DNA from: Phycisphaerales bacterium
GTDB lineage: Bacteria > Planctomycetota > Phycisphaerae > Phycisphaerales > UBA1924
DNA length: 64,000 nucleotides
Reading direction: 5' to 3'
NCBI GenBank assembly: GCA_029260345.1
Contig: JAJDDK010000006.1
Location: forward strand, 434,001 to 498,000
The position numbers were made by a program, and so were the translations under genes. Numbering within the stretch: the first letter of the stretch is position 1; every line of letters begins with the position of its first letter. Below, one piece after another: positions 35,796 to 45,165 of this stretch. The notes under the pieces are model-generated. The model was not told where the DNA came from and did no database searches. It saw only the letters and a program-made list of their open reading frames with translations.

Positions 35796-37607
35796 ATGCC
35801 CCGATTCGTACGCCAGTTCGCCGCACTGCTCGCTCTCGCTTTCTCACTCGCGACCACCAGCGTCGCGACGGCGGAGGCCACCGTCGGCTGGATTGAGATC
35901 AAAGGGGGGTTGGCTGAAAAGCCGGACCAATTCGCATGGCTCACCGGCTCATCAAAGCCGACGTTGTCGGATGTGGTCACAGCGATCAACACCGCCGCGG
36001 AGCGTGATGATCTCGATGGTCTGGTGCTGCGTCTGCGCGAACCGGCGTTTACGACGACTCACATTGAAGAGCTAGGTCAGGCCATGCTCGAGTTTCGTGA
36101 GGCTGGGAAGCAGATTCATGTTTTCACTGAGATCTATGGCCCCGGCGAACTGATCCTCGGTTCCTACGCGGATGAAGTCATCATCCAAACCGGCGGCGCC
36201 GTGTCCTTTCCCGGCATTCACGTTGAAGAAATGTTCCTTGCGGACACGCTCGCCTGGCTTGGCGTCAAGATGGATTTCGTCCAGATCGGCGCGTACAAGG
36301 GCGCCAGCGAGCAGCTTGGCAACAACGCCCCGAGCAAGGCGTGGGACGAAAACATCTCACAACTGCTGGACAGTCTCTACGGCGCGATGTGCGACCACAT
36401 CACCGAAGGGCGAGACATCTCTCAGCAAGAACTCACTGATGCGATGAAGACGCTGTGGTACGCATCCGGCGCGGACGCCATCGAAGCCGGACTCATCGAT
36501 CTGGAAATTGATCGCCTTGATCTCACCGCGCACCTCGAAGACGTTTACCGCGGCGATGTTTCCTACGACACAGATTTGGTGACTGAAGGCGACGGCCTTG
36601 GCATCGACGCGATGTCAAACCCGTTCGCCATGCTTCAAATTCTCACGCAACAGCCGGACCACAAGCCAAAGCGCAGCACGATCGCCGTGCTCGATATCGA
36701 CGGCGCCATCATCGATGGTGATTCGAAACCGGGCGGCCTGTTTGGCGGCGACGGTTCCGTCGGCAGCCTCACGATTCGCGAAGCACTGAAGAAAATCGAA
36801 GACGAGTCGCTCATCAAAGGCGTGGTCGTTCGCATCGATTCACCCGGCGGCAGCGCCATTGCGTCCGACTCCATCTGGATGGGCCTTCGCCGTGTCGCTG
36901 AAAAGAAGCCAGTGTGGATCAGCGTGGGTTCAATGGCCGCGAGCGGCGGCTATTACATCGCGGTCGCGGGCGAGCGCATTTATGTCAATCCGTCGAGCAT
37001 TGTCGGCAGCATCGGCGTGGTCGGTGGCAAGCCTGTGCTGGGCGGCGCCTACGACAAACTGAAGATCAACGTTGTGCCGCGCGATCGTGGCCCAGCGGCG
37101 AGCCTCATGAGCACGCTCGAACCATGGACCGCACAGCAGCACGATCTGGTTCGCGAGCGCATGACGGAAACGTATGACGTGTTCGTCGATCGCGTGCGCG
37201 CCGGGCGCAGCGGCATTGACATCGACAAGACCGCCGAAGGCCGTTTGTTCGCCGGTGACAAAGCGATCGACTTGGATATGGCCGACGAAATTGGTGGTCT
37301 TGACGTCGCCATCCGCGACTTGGCTGCAGAGATCAACCTCAGCGAAGGCCGCTACGACGTCATGCACTATCCCGGTCCCAAGAGCATCGACGAACTGCTC
37401 AGCGATTTGCTGGGTGGTTTCAGCGCATCGGCGCCCGGTGTTGAATCACAGGGCGGTGGCCTGCTCATGGGCGCAGCGCTCGACACGTTACGCCAGCTCG
37501 TGGGCGAGCGTTCGTGGTCATCGCTCTCCACGTCGCTCGAAGCCATGTGGCAGTTACGCCGCGAGCCGGTGCTGCTGACGTCGCCGCGTGTCCTGCTGTT
37601 CAAGTGA
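35796..37607 (+). CDS. sppA: Signal peptide peptidase SppA, long (67K) form
   Basis: 603 residues from ATG 35796 with GGAG upstream and a signal peptide ending around VATAEA. Two S49 domains in tandem, as in E. coli SppA: the N-terminal repeat supplies the catalytic lysine (Lys168, GAYKGASE) and the C-terminal repeat the nucleophile (Ser383, SMAASGGYYIA), with RIDSPGGSAIASD between. Degrades signal peptides after cleavage at the membrane. Second SppA of the window. Confidence 0.93.
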   Translation: MPRFVRQFAALLALAFSLATTSVATAEATVGWIEIKGGLAEKPDQFAWLTGSSKPTLSDVVTAINTAAERDDLDGLVLRLREPAFTTTHIEELGQAMLEFREAGKQIHVFTEIYGPGELILGSYADEVIIQTGGAVSFPGIHVEEMFLADTLAWLGVKMDFVQIGAYKGASEQLGNNAPSKAWDENISQLLDSLYGAMCDHITEGRDISQQELTDAMKTLWYASGADAIEAGLIDLEIDRLDLTAHLEDVYRGDVSYDTDLVTEGDGLGIDAMSNPFAMLQILTQQPDHKPKRSTIAVLDIDGAIIDGDSKPGGLFGGDGSVGSLTIREALKKIEDESLIKGVVVRIDSPGGSAIASDSIWMGLRRVAEKKPVWISVGSMAASGGYYIAVAGERIYVNPSSIVGSIGVVGGKPVLGGAYDKLKINVVPRDRGPAASLMSTLEPWTAQQHDLVRERMTETYDVFVDRVRAGRSGIDIDKTAEGRLFAGDKAIDLDMADEIGGLDVAIRDLAAEINLSEGRYDVMHYPGPKSIDELLSDLLGGFSASAPGVESQGGGLLMGAALDTLRQLVGERSWSSLSTSLEAMWQLRREPVLLTSPRVLLFK

Positions 37608-37613
37608 TCCTGT

Positions 37614-38519
37614 TTACGAAGCGGTCTGCACCCGAATCTGCGGCCGAATCGCACCGGCAGTCTCTGAGCGCACACGCCCGCGATCCGTCGCGGGGCGATT
37701 CGTGATCGGCGTCGGCCGATTGATCCAACCGTTGTCCGCTTCGTAACCGAGCGCCATCAGTGTGTCACCCGCGAGATCAGCGAAGACTTCACGCGCTTCG
37801 CGCGAAAAGTGGTTGACCCAGTCACCGGCGACGCCCTTGCGAATAAAGCTTGAGCGGTTTTCCTGTCCCGGAGCGCGTCCGGTCTGGCGGCGCATCGAGT
37901 ATTTCTCGACGGCGAGATCAAGCCGCCAGTCCGCAGGTATCTTGTCCGTCAGAGAAGCGCACGTGCGCGCAAGTTCCTCGCGTGTGTCCGTCAGTAGATC
38001 TTCGTATCGCGTTTGCGTCACGCCGGGACGACCCCACCATGATTCCACGTGGGTGGTCCAGTTCACACGAGCGCCGACCGGGTGCGCAAAGACGTATGGG
38101 ATAAAGCGAGGAAGGTTCTCAAGCGTGTTGTTCAGGTCTGCGTCAGCGCCGAACAGCCGTCGCAAGCGACGCGCGAGGGCGACGTCCCTGGTGCGTGACT
38201 GGAACTGCACGTGTCGCACGAAGTGAAAGTACAGCGAAACAACGACGTCGCGCCCGTCGCGCACCATGTACACAGTTCGCTTCAGTGCCGGGTCATATTT
38301 CCAGTGGGCATGCACCATCGCAGGCATGGCGATCGGCGCCGCAGGGCGCTTCGGGAAAGGCACCTGTAGGCAATCCGCCAGCATCTGCCCAAGCCAGGTG
38401 CCGCCGGACTTCGGGTACTCGCACAGGAAATACATGGGGAAGGCATCGCCCCAGTGACGACCGATCTGACGCGTCATTCGGTTGGAGGCGGACTCGCACA
38501 ATTCTCGAATGCTTGGCAT
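37614..38519 (-). CDS. Sulfotransferase
   Basis: 301 residues with the PAPS-binding sites of the sulfotransferase family: 5'-phosphosulfate loop YPKSGGTWLGQ near residue 35 and 3'-phosphate site VRDGRDVVVSLY; FIRKGVAGDWVNHF near the C terminus matches the third conserved block RKGxxGDWK. Transfers sulfate from PAPS to a hydroxyl, probably on a surface glycan given the flippase and polymerase candidates that follow on the same strand. Confidence 0.9.
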   Translation of the reverse strand: MPSIRELCESASNRMTRQIGRHWGDAFPMYFLCEYPKSGGTWLGQMLADCLQVPFPKRPAAPIAMPAMVHAHWKYDPALKRTVYMVRDGRDVVVSLYFHFVRHVQFQSRTRDVALARRLRRLFGADADLNNTLENLPRFIPYVFAHPVGARVNWTTHVESWWGRPGVTQTRYEDLLTDTREELARTCASLTDKIPADWRLDLAVEKYSMRRQTGRAPGQENRSSFIRKGVAGDWVNHFSREAREVFADLAGDTLMALGYEADNGWINRPTPITNRPATDRGRVRSETAGAIRPQIRVQTAS

Positions 38520-38689
38520 GACTCAGACTCCTTGCACTGGTCACATCCTTGCACAGGATGACGGCAGCACAACCCGGAATCCGCATGCCAAAGCGAACTT
38601 CACGCAACCTGCGCATCGCCATGACGCGTTCCTGCGCGTTCGTTTGCGCGGTCTTTACGTTGAAGTATTTCGGACGTGGAATGTGCGCT

Positions 38690-40261
38690 TTACGCCTCGC
38701 GCGGACGCGCCACACCAAAGGCTCGCAGCATGCGCTGTCGCTCCGCCGGCGTCATCACAAAGGCCCCCGTCAGCGCCGCCACAAGGGCGCTGTACACCGC
38801 CGCCGTCAGGAGCAGCCACCACAAGGTCCAGCCCTGGCCGGCGGCGTACCGGGACAGGAAGACCAGCGCCGGCGCCGCAACGCCCGCCGCAACCATGGGG
38901 CGGCTGACGGGCAGCAGGAAATCGCGCACTTTGAGTTTGGTGCATCGCGCCCCGATGATCGGCAGCACAATGGCATGAATCGTCAGGAAGACCACCGTGT
39001 ACCCCCAGCCGACCGCCGTATAGCTCACCGAATTCGGCAGCACCGCCAGCAGGATGATCGCAAGGATGGGGTTGCTGACGCCGCCAAGCAGCACCAGCGG
39101 CGCATACTGTTTGACATAACCCGCGCCGTACAGGATTCGCATCCACCCGTCCGAGATCGCCCGCGCCGTCAAGCCCAGCATCATGATCTGCACGAGCGTC
39201 ACCGCGAACGGGATGTATTTCGCCGGGTCATCCAGATAGCGACCGACCCACAGCGTCAGCGCGGGCTCCGCAAGCACGAAGACACCCACCGCCGACGGAA
39301 TCGCCACCAGAGCATGTAGCCGCGTCGAATGATGTACCAATCGGCGCATGCGGCTCACATCATCCTCCGACGCAATCCGTGCACTCACGGCGTCCACGCC
39401 AAACGTCATGCCCATCGTCGCCATACGCACATAGCTGGTGAGCCGCAGGCTCAGCCCAAAGACGGTGTTTCCCCAGAGCCCGAACGCGAGATTCATGATG
39501 AGCGCCGCAACGCGCTCGTGAAGGTTCACCGCGAGGATGACCGCGCTGTTCCACCCAAATGTTCCTGCGACTTCGCGCAACACTGTTCTTGCAAAGAATC
39601 GCGGCCGCGGAAACAACCGGTGGTCTTTCAGGATGTAAGCGCCAACAAAGAGGAGCACCAGCGCCGTATTCATCGCGCCGGGCACGATGCCGTACAGCGT
39701 GACGCCGCGAACCGGGTCGCGGATTCCAAGCAGATAGAAGAGAACGACCGCCGCAATCAGGTAATTGGCGCGCCGAATGGTCGTGAAGAGGTTGTGAGCC
39801 ATGAAGCGCTCGGCGACGACATACATGTTCAGCGCCGGCGCCAGGAGAATCATGGTCAACAGCGCTACGCCTTCACCGGCGACCAGCCAGCGCGCCGGGG
39901 TCACGAGCTCCGGCGTGATTTGCAACAGTGGCACGGCTGCAATGATGCCCGCAAACGCCAACGCGGCGACAAATCCTGACGCTGCGCAAATGATGTACGA
40001 CGAGTTGTACGTGCGTAGGAACGATTCGCCGCCCTCGCGGTATGACGCGGCGAGTTCGCGAATGAGGCTTTGTCGAGTGAGATCCTGAAAGATCGAGCCA
40101 AGGCCAAGCGTGGCGCCCAAGAGGGCGACCAGGCCGAAACCGTCGCTGCCCAGCCACGCCATTTGCAGGCGCGTCAGAACAATGCCGATGATCAACGTCG
40201 CGCCGAGACGCACGTAGTTGGGAATAATTCGGAGGAACTGTCGGCGTGCTTCAGTGGCCAC
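38690..40261 (-). CDS. Polysaccharide flippase (Wzx/MATE-like)
   Basis: 523 residues with about 12-14 hydrophobic helices and the oligosaccharide flippase pattern: NYVRLGATLIIGIVLTRLQMAW at the start and GLSLRLTSYVRMATMGMTFGVDAVSARIA in the middle. Moves lipid-linked oligosaccharide units across the cytoplasmic membrane. Same strand as the polymerase-like gene upstream and the sulfotransferase downstream. Confidence 0.88.
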   Translation of the reverse strand: MATEARRQFLRIIPNYVRLGATLIIGIVLTRLQMAWLGSDGFGLVALLGATLGLGSIFQDLTRQSLIRELAASYREGGESFLRTYNSSYIICAASGFVAALAFAGIIAAVPLLQITPELVTPARWLVAGEGVALLTMILLAPALNMYVVAERFMAHNLFTTIRRANYLIAAVVLFYLLGIRDPVRGVTLYGIVPGAMNTALVLLFVGAYILKDHRLFPRPRFFARTVLREVAGTFGWNSAVILAVNLHERVAALIMNLAFGLWGNTVFGLSLRLTSYVRMATMGMTFGVDAVSARIASEDDVSRMRRLVHHSTRLHALVAIPSAVGVFVLAEPALTLWVGRYLDDPAKYIPFAVTLVQIMMLGLTARAISDGWMRILYGAGYVKQYAPLVLLGGVSNPILAIILLAVLPNSVSYTAVGWGYTVVFLTIHAIVLPIIGARCTKLKVRDFLLPVSRPMVAAGVAAPALVFLSRYAAGQGWTLWWLLLTAAVYSALVAALTGAFVMTPAERQRMLRAFGVARPREA

Positions 40262-40360
40262 GGTGAACCCGGCTGAAAGTGTTGGAGTGGTTCCTGTCCC
40301 TCATCGGTTCAGCCACGCCAGTCGGATGAAGTTGATCAGGCGATGGTGCAAGCCGAGATT

Positions 40361-41806
40361 TCACCAAGCGGACGATCCGTAGTTCGTCGCGACAGCCTGG
40401 TCTTCATACAACAAATCATCGCCATACTGATCATCGTCGTATGGACCGACCTCCGAGCCGTGCTCAGCGTGGTGATCCCAACCGCCGCCCTCTTCGTCTG
40501 CGGTTTGCATCCGCCATCCGAGCATGCTCATGACCTTGGCGCACAGGTACATCAGCACCCACACCGCCGAGATTCCGAGTACGGCCTGAAAGAGGAACAG
40601 CCCCGTTTCTCCTCGTGCAAGACCGACGAATTGTCCGAGTGTGGTGCCCACCGGAAGAACGACAAACGGATTCGTTGGATACAGCACAATCAATCGATCG
40701 AGGAAACCGATTAACAAACCGCCAAAGATCGCATAGATCGGCAGCGCCAACAGGGGATTGTCAGACGCGATGTGTCCAATGATGCCGGGGCCGATGCTGT
40801 AGTTCGAGGCTCGCTTCCGGTCCGCGTTTGCTTGCGCCACCGCCGTGCGCCCAAGCGCCTCCGGTTTGTTCTCATAGAACTCGCGTGGCACACCCAGCGT
40901 GAGGAAGTACCGCCCGGTGTGCAATGTGTCGTAGGGATATCTCGATGGGTAGTTCTCTATCAGCCACATGCTGTTTCGCCCGGCGTCCTGCCCTGACAGC
41001 AAGAGATAAATGCCTTCCTTGACGTTGGCGCCGCGGACGGCCGACACCGACTGCCCAAGCGAGCGATCACGATTGGAACTGTCTCGAGCAGCCGTGAATG
41101 CGGCAATAAGCACAAGGGCCGCAAACCCGGCCCCGCCCAGTCGCACAAGGACCGCTCTCGGCCCGAGGTGCTTCCAGTAGCCGTGATATGCGCCCCAGCC
41201 AAAGCATCCCACCACACCCAGAATGGCGCGCCGGCCAAAGTCCGTGTGAAGCACGCCGGCAAGCGCCAGTGCCGTGACGCCAAACGTCATGATGGCAATG
41301 ACGGGATTAAACATGCGCCCGGCCCACACCCACGCGGCCGTTCCTGCCGCGACGGCCAGCAGCCCCGATCCCATCATGAAGAAAGCAGGCGCCACCACCG
41401 GCAACTGAATCAAGACCACTCGAAAAAACAATCCAACACCAAGAAACACGAACGCAAGCGTCAGCATGCTGGCGGCTGCGGGCTCTGCATTGCCTACGGG
41501 GACGCGGTACGCGAGCCAGTGCACGAACCAGCCACGCGAGTACGCAAGAAAAAAGAGCCCCAGGAATATCGTGACCATGAAGAAGTACAGGATCGCCGTT
41601 CCCGGCATGCCGACGAGTCCGAAATCACGCGTCTGCGGTCCGGTGATGCCCAAGGCGCCACTGATTAATTGAAAAACAATGAAGCCGAGCAAAAAGAAGT
41701 TTCGAACACTGAGCAGCTCAACCTTGCCGGAAAGCCCTTGAAAGAGCATGACCGCGACAAGCGCCATCGCCATGAAAACAAGGATGACTGCGATAAGTGA
41801 AGCCAT
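40361..41806 (-). CDS. Multi-span membrane protein, Wzy-like polymerase candidate
   Basis: 481 residues with about 10-11 membrane helices and a large loop (roughly residues 245-340: SLGQSVSAVRGANVKEGIYL to RKRASNYSIGPGIIG) as in O-antigen polymerases and ligases, followed by a last pair of helices and an unusual acidic tail (DEEGGGWDHHAEHGSEVGPY and onward). No diagnostic motif for Wzy exists, so the call rests on topology and neighbours. Confidence 0.55.
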   Translation of the reverse strand: MASLIAVILVFMAMALVAVMLFQGLSGKVELLSVRNFFLLGFIVFQLISGALGITGPQTRDFGLVGMPGTAILYFFMVTIFLGLFFLAYSRGWFVHWLAYRVPVGNAEPAAASMLTLAFVFLGVGLFFRVVLIQLPVVAPAFFMMGSGLLAVAAGTAAWVWAGRMFNPVIAIMTFGVTALALAGVLHTDFGRRAILGVVGCFGWGAYHGYWKHLGPRAVLVRLGGAGFAALVLIAAFTAARDSSNRDRSLGQSVSAVRGANVKEGIYLLLSGQDAGRNSMWLIENYPSRYPYDTLHTGRYFLTLGVPREFYENKPEALGRTAVAQANADRKRASNYSIGPGIIGHIASDNPLLALPIYAIFGGLLIGFLDRLIVLYPTNPFVVLPVGTTLGQFVGLARGETGLFLFQAVLGISAVWVLMYLCAKVMSMLGWRMQTADEEGGGWDHHAEHGSEVGPYDDDQYGDDLLYEDQAVATNYGSSAW

Positions 41807-42158
41807 GCGCGGTTCGTGACAAGTGGGGACGGTTTACCCGATTCAAGGGCGAATCGAAAATGCGGCGGGAATCTCTGGGACACGCCTTTGGATGGGGTGT
41901 TCGGCTCGGCCCCTGGCGTGGTGAATAGTACGTCCGATGAAACGTTTGGTTCGGCGAAATGGCGTCGAGAATCGAGCCGGATGGGCGGTCAGCCGCGATC
42001 CGTTTGCGCCAGCCGGGCCGAACGATCGGATTGTACGGACGGAATGCGGCTCCACTGCGATTCATCCGCGCAATGCCGCGGGCCCCACGGGCGCTATGAA
42101 GTAGCTTTCATGGTCGGCCATAGGCGATCTGCCGTCCGGAAACCCAACAGAATTCCGT

Positions 42159-42186
42159 TTGGATCGCGCAAAGTGATGGATAAACT
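42159..42186 (+). promoter_or_regulatory. Weak candidate promoter for the dockerin gene cluster
   Basis: TTGGAT (42159-42164), 16 bases, TAAACT (42181-42186). Three and four matches to the -35 and -10 consensus. Position is reasonable for a leader of about 40 bases before the GTG at 42234. Confidence 0.25.
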
Positions 42187-42199
42187 CCTCCTACGGAGG
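42187..42199 (+). promoter_or_regulatory. Leader hairpin CCTCC-TAC-GGAGG upstream of the first FG-GAP gene
   Basis: Perfect 5-base-pair stem of an anti-Shine-Dalgarno-like CCTCC and a GGAGG, about 20 bases before the true ribosome site GGAGAGAGAG. CCTCC could instead pair with that site and dampen translation of the whole coupled cluster. Visible structure; regulatory role is inference. Confidence 0.35.
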
Positions 42200-42233
42200 T
42201 TGAGGCCTCTGTACGGAGAAGGAGAGAGAGACC

Positions 42234-43847
42234 GTGCGCCCAATGTTTATATCGATAATCGCGCTTTGCCTGGCAATGGCCGCACAGGCGCAGACGCCTG
42301 CATTTACCAACGTCACTTCAACCACATTGGCGGACGCCACCGGGCATAGCCGCGGCGTCGCATGGGGTGACTACGACGGCGATGGCGATCTCGACATCTA
42401 CGTGACGAACTGGACCGGCGGCCCCAATCGGCTTCATCAAAACAATGGCGACGGAACGTTCACCTGGATTAATGGAACAATTCTGGATGATTCCAGTTTC
42501 GGCGGCATCGCGACCTGGGTGGACATGGACAACGATGGTGATCTCGATCTCTTCGTCACCAACAGCGGCGCCAATCGAATGTACCGCAACGAGGGTGGCG
42601 GCAGCTTCTCGGAGATTCTCATCGCCGCTATTCAAGATGGCGGTCTGACCCGGTCTGCGGCGTGGGCCGACGTCGACCTGAACGGGTTTGTCGATTTGTA
42701 CTTTTCCGTCGCCGGCATCGCAGGACCGGCGCCGACCGGCAAAGTGAACAAGCTCTTTCTGACGCTTGGTCCAACCGTCTTTTTTCCTTACGCGCCGGAT
42801 ACGCTTGAACTTCCACTTCAAATCGGACGAGGCGTCGCTTGGGCGGATTACGACCTGGATGGCGACATGGACCTGTACGTCGCCAATGGCGGTCCTCCTG
42901 CCTCATACAACGAGGGCGACATCGATCATTCCAATGCGCTGTTCCGGAACAATGGCGACGGCACCTTCAGCAACATTACTCCGCCTGAACTTGAACACGA
43001 CAACGACAGCCGATCCGCGACGTGGGTGGACTACGACAATGATGGAGATTTCGATCTCTTCGTGACAACCGTGTCCACCAGCAACAACATGTTGTTTCGC
43101 AACACGGGCGATGGTTTCGTCGCGACGAACCATCCGGAATTGGGCGCCGGTGGCCGCACGCGCGACGCGAGCTGGGGCGACCATAACAACGACGGATACA
43201 TCGACGTGTACCTGTCACGAGTGGATGACAATCGCCTGCTGCAGAATGTCAATGGCGGGTTCGCGTTTATCAATGTGACGAGTGGTCAGCTTGGAAACGC
43301 GGCGAACGGACGAGGCGTCGCGTGGGCTGATTTTGATGATGACGGAGATCTCGATCTTTTTAATGCGACGACGTCCGCCAACACGTTGTTTCGCAACGAC
43401 ACCGAGACCACGAACCACTGGCTCAAAGTTCGGCTCGAAGGCGTTTCGTCCAATCGGTCAGCGGTGGGCGCACGAATCAAGGTCACAACCGGCGACATGA
43501 CGCAAATGCGACAGGTCACCGCCGGCGAAGGCTACATGTCGTGCCCGCCCCTTGAACAACATTTCGGCCTCGGGCAGGCGGAAATTGTGGATCGCATCGA
43601 GATCATCTGGCCTTCCAGTTCAATTGTTCAAATCTTCGAAGATGTGCCGGCGGACCAAGTATTGATTGTCGTTGAAGCCGCACAAGGAACAGCGGACATC
43701 AATGGAGACGGCTTGGTGAACGGCGCGGACCTCGCGACGCTGCTGTCGTTGTGGGGATCTTCGAGCCCCGAGGGCGACCTCACCAATGACGGTGTGGTCA
43801 ACGGCGCTGACCTCGCGGTCTTGCTTGCCAATTGGGGGGGCGCATGA
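42234..43847 (+). CDS. Secreted FG-GAP/VCBS protein with ASPIC/UnbV and dockerin-like domains (type A, copy 1)
   Basis: 537 residues from GTG 42234 with GGAGAGAGAG upstream. Signal peptide MRPMFISIIALCLAMAAQAQ, then about seven FG-GAP-type calcium-binding repeats (DYDGDGDLDIYVTNW, DMDNDGDLDLFVTNSG, DFDDDGDLDLFNATT), predicted to fold as an integrin-like beta propeller. Residues about 390-480 (NHWLKVRLEGVSSNRSAVGARI to IIWPSSSIVQ) are an ASPIC/UnbV module. The C terminus has two dockerin-like calcium loops (DINGDGLVNGADLATLLSLWG and DLTNDGVVNGADLAVLLANWG). Secreted; ligand unknown. First of six coupled genes. Confidence 0.92.
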   Translation: MRPMFISIIALCLAMAAQAQTPAFTNVTSTTLADATGHSRGVAWGDYDGDGDLDIYVTNWTGGPNRLHQNNGDGTFTWINGTILDDSSFGGIATWVDMDNDGDLDLFVTNSGANRMYRNEGGGSFSEILIAAIQDGGLTRSAAWADVDLNGFVDLYFSVAGIAGPAPTGKVNKLFLTLGPTVFFPYAPDTLELPLQIGRGVAWADYDLDGDMDLYVANGGPPASYNEGDIDHSNALFRNNGDGTFSNITPPELEHDNDSRSATWVDYDNDGDFDLFVTTVSTSNNMLFRNTGDGFVATNHPELGAGGRTRDASWGDHNNDGYIDVYLSRVDDNRLLQNVNGGFAFINVTSGQLGNAANGRGVAWADFDDDGDLDLFNATTSANTLFRNDTETTNHWLKVRLEGVSSNRSAVGARIKVTTGDMTQMRQVTAGEGYMSCPPLEQHFGLGQAEIVDRIEIIWPSSSIVQIFEDVPADQVLIVVEAAQGTADINGDGLVNGADLATLLSLWGSSSPEGDLTNDGVVNGADLAVLLANWGGA

Positions 43848-45163
43848 ACCGATTGATGGAACGAAACACCAAGATGAATGGAGTGAGAATGCGTATTGGA
43901 ATGACGTGCGCCGTGGCCGCGACCCTCAACGGATTGCTCACCGGCGGCGCCGCGGGAACCATTGAATTCGCGCCGCCCGGGTTGCATCAGAGCGGACATA
44001 ACTCAAGCGCAGTGAGATTCGTTGATCTCAATGGCGATGGGCGATTGGACATCGCGACCGCCAATCGGCAATCGAATGATGTCACGCTCATGTTCTTTGT
44101 TCCACCATTTGGATTTTCGCAACCAGTTTCGCATCCCACAGGAGAATTTCCGCGTTCCCTCGATGTGGCGGACATCAATGGCGATGGCAATCCGGATCTG
44201 TTGACTTCGAATTGGAATTCGGGCACCGTGTCCATTCTTTTGGGCGATGGCATGGGCGGGTTGGCGCCGGCGCTTCATATCGCCACCGGGCCGCGACCAT
44301 CGTTCGCCACGTTTTTTGACATGAACGGCGATGGCGCACCGGATTTCGCAGTCGCGGATTCCAGTTTGAATCAGGTGATGGCGTATCGCAACGACGGGTC
44401 TGGCGCATTCAGTTTGCACGCCACGTTCGCCGTCAGCAGCGAGCCCCGCTGGATCGAACCTTGTGATGTTGATGGTGACAACGATCTCGATTTAATAGTC
44501 GCGAACCGAATCGCTGACAAAGTGACGGTCCATCGCAACACCAACGGCGCTGGATTCTTCTTGCCGGGACAGGTCATTGACACCGTGGGATCAAGGCCGC
44601 GCTCACTGGCGGTGGATGACTTGGATGGCGATGGCGATGATGATCTTGCCGTTGCGAATTTCGGCAGCGGCGACATTGTGGTGTATGAGAATGTTGCAGG
44701 ACTCTTCGAAGAACGATTCCGCGCGATCAGCGGGCAATCACCGCATGAAATTGACATCGCCGATCTGAATAATGATGGCGAGCTGGATGTCATCGTGACC
44801 AATGTTTCAGCAGGCGACACGCGCGCTTTCGCTGGAATTGGAAACTTCAATTTTCTTCTGCCGGCGCCGATTGTCACGCTTTCGAATCCTTCCGGATTTG
44901 ATCTTGGCGACATCGATCTTGATGGGGATCTCGACATTGTCACCGGACATTCCGCGCTTGTGCTCGCCGTGGCACGCAATGTCAGCGAGCCGACGTCTCG
45001 CCCCGGCGACTTCAACCAGAACGGACTGGTCGACGGCGCCGATTTGGCCGTCCTGCTGGGCGCCTGGGGGGAGTCAGAATCCATTGCTGACATCAACGGC
45101 GATGGCATTGTGAACGGAGGCGACCTCGCCATGCTCCTGGCGAATTGGGGCGACGGAGACTGA
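43844..45163 (+). CDS. Secreted FG-GAP/VCBS protein with dockerin-like tail (type B, copy 1)
   Basis: 439 residues from ATG 43844, which overlaps the previous stop (ATGA); ATG 43889 with GGAG 5 bases upstream would give a tidier signal peptide (MRIGMTCAVAATLNGLLTGGAAG) and 424 residues. Repeats such as DLNGDGRLDIATANRQSNDV, DINGDGNPDLLTSNW and DLDGDGDDDLAVANFG form a beta propeller; unlike type A there is no UnbV module. The end is a two-loop dockerin-like domain (DFNQNGLVDGADLAVLLGAWG, DINGDGIVNGGDLAMLLANWG). Similar along its length to the gene at 46946-48241. Confidence 0.9.
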   Translation: MNRLMERNTKMNGVRMRIGMTCAVAATLNGLLTGGAAGTIEFAPPGLHQSGHNSSAVRFVDLNGDGRLDIATANRQSNDVTLMFFVPPFGFSQPVSHPTGEFPRSLDVADINGDGNPDLLTSNWNSGTVSILLGDGMGGLAPALHIATGPRPSFATFFDMNGDGAPDFAVADSSLNQVMAYRNDGSGAFSLHATFAVSSEPRWIEPCDVDGDNDLDLIVANRIADKVTVHRNTNGAGFFLPGQVIDTVGSRPRSLAVDDLDGDGDDDLAVANFGSGDIVVYENVAGLFEERFRAISGQSPHEIDIADLNNDGELDVIVTNVSAGDTRAFAGIGNFNFLLPAPIVTLSNPSGFDLGDIDLDGDLDIVTGHSALVLAVARNVSEPTSRPGDFNQNGLVDGADLAVLLGAWGESESIADINGDGIVNGGDLAMLLANWGDGD

Positions 45164-45165
45164 GT

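Larger units (their letters stand above)
41807..42233. other. Gene-free divergent region upstream of the dockerin gene cluster
   Basis: About 430 bases between the polymerase-like gene and the first FG-GAP gene. Open frames in it on both strands have no protein character. It should hold promoters in both directions. A weak sigma-70-like pair is noted separately; a perfect CCTCC/GGAGG hairpin lies at 42187-42199. Confidence 0.5.

Noticed and set aside
41718-42065. Open frames in the gap upstream of the dockerin cluster, on both strands
   Set aside because: Proline/arginine/serine-rich composition typical of non-coding frames in GC-rich DNA; one also overlaps the polymerase-like gene antisense.
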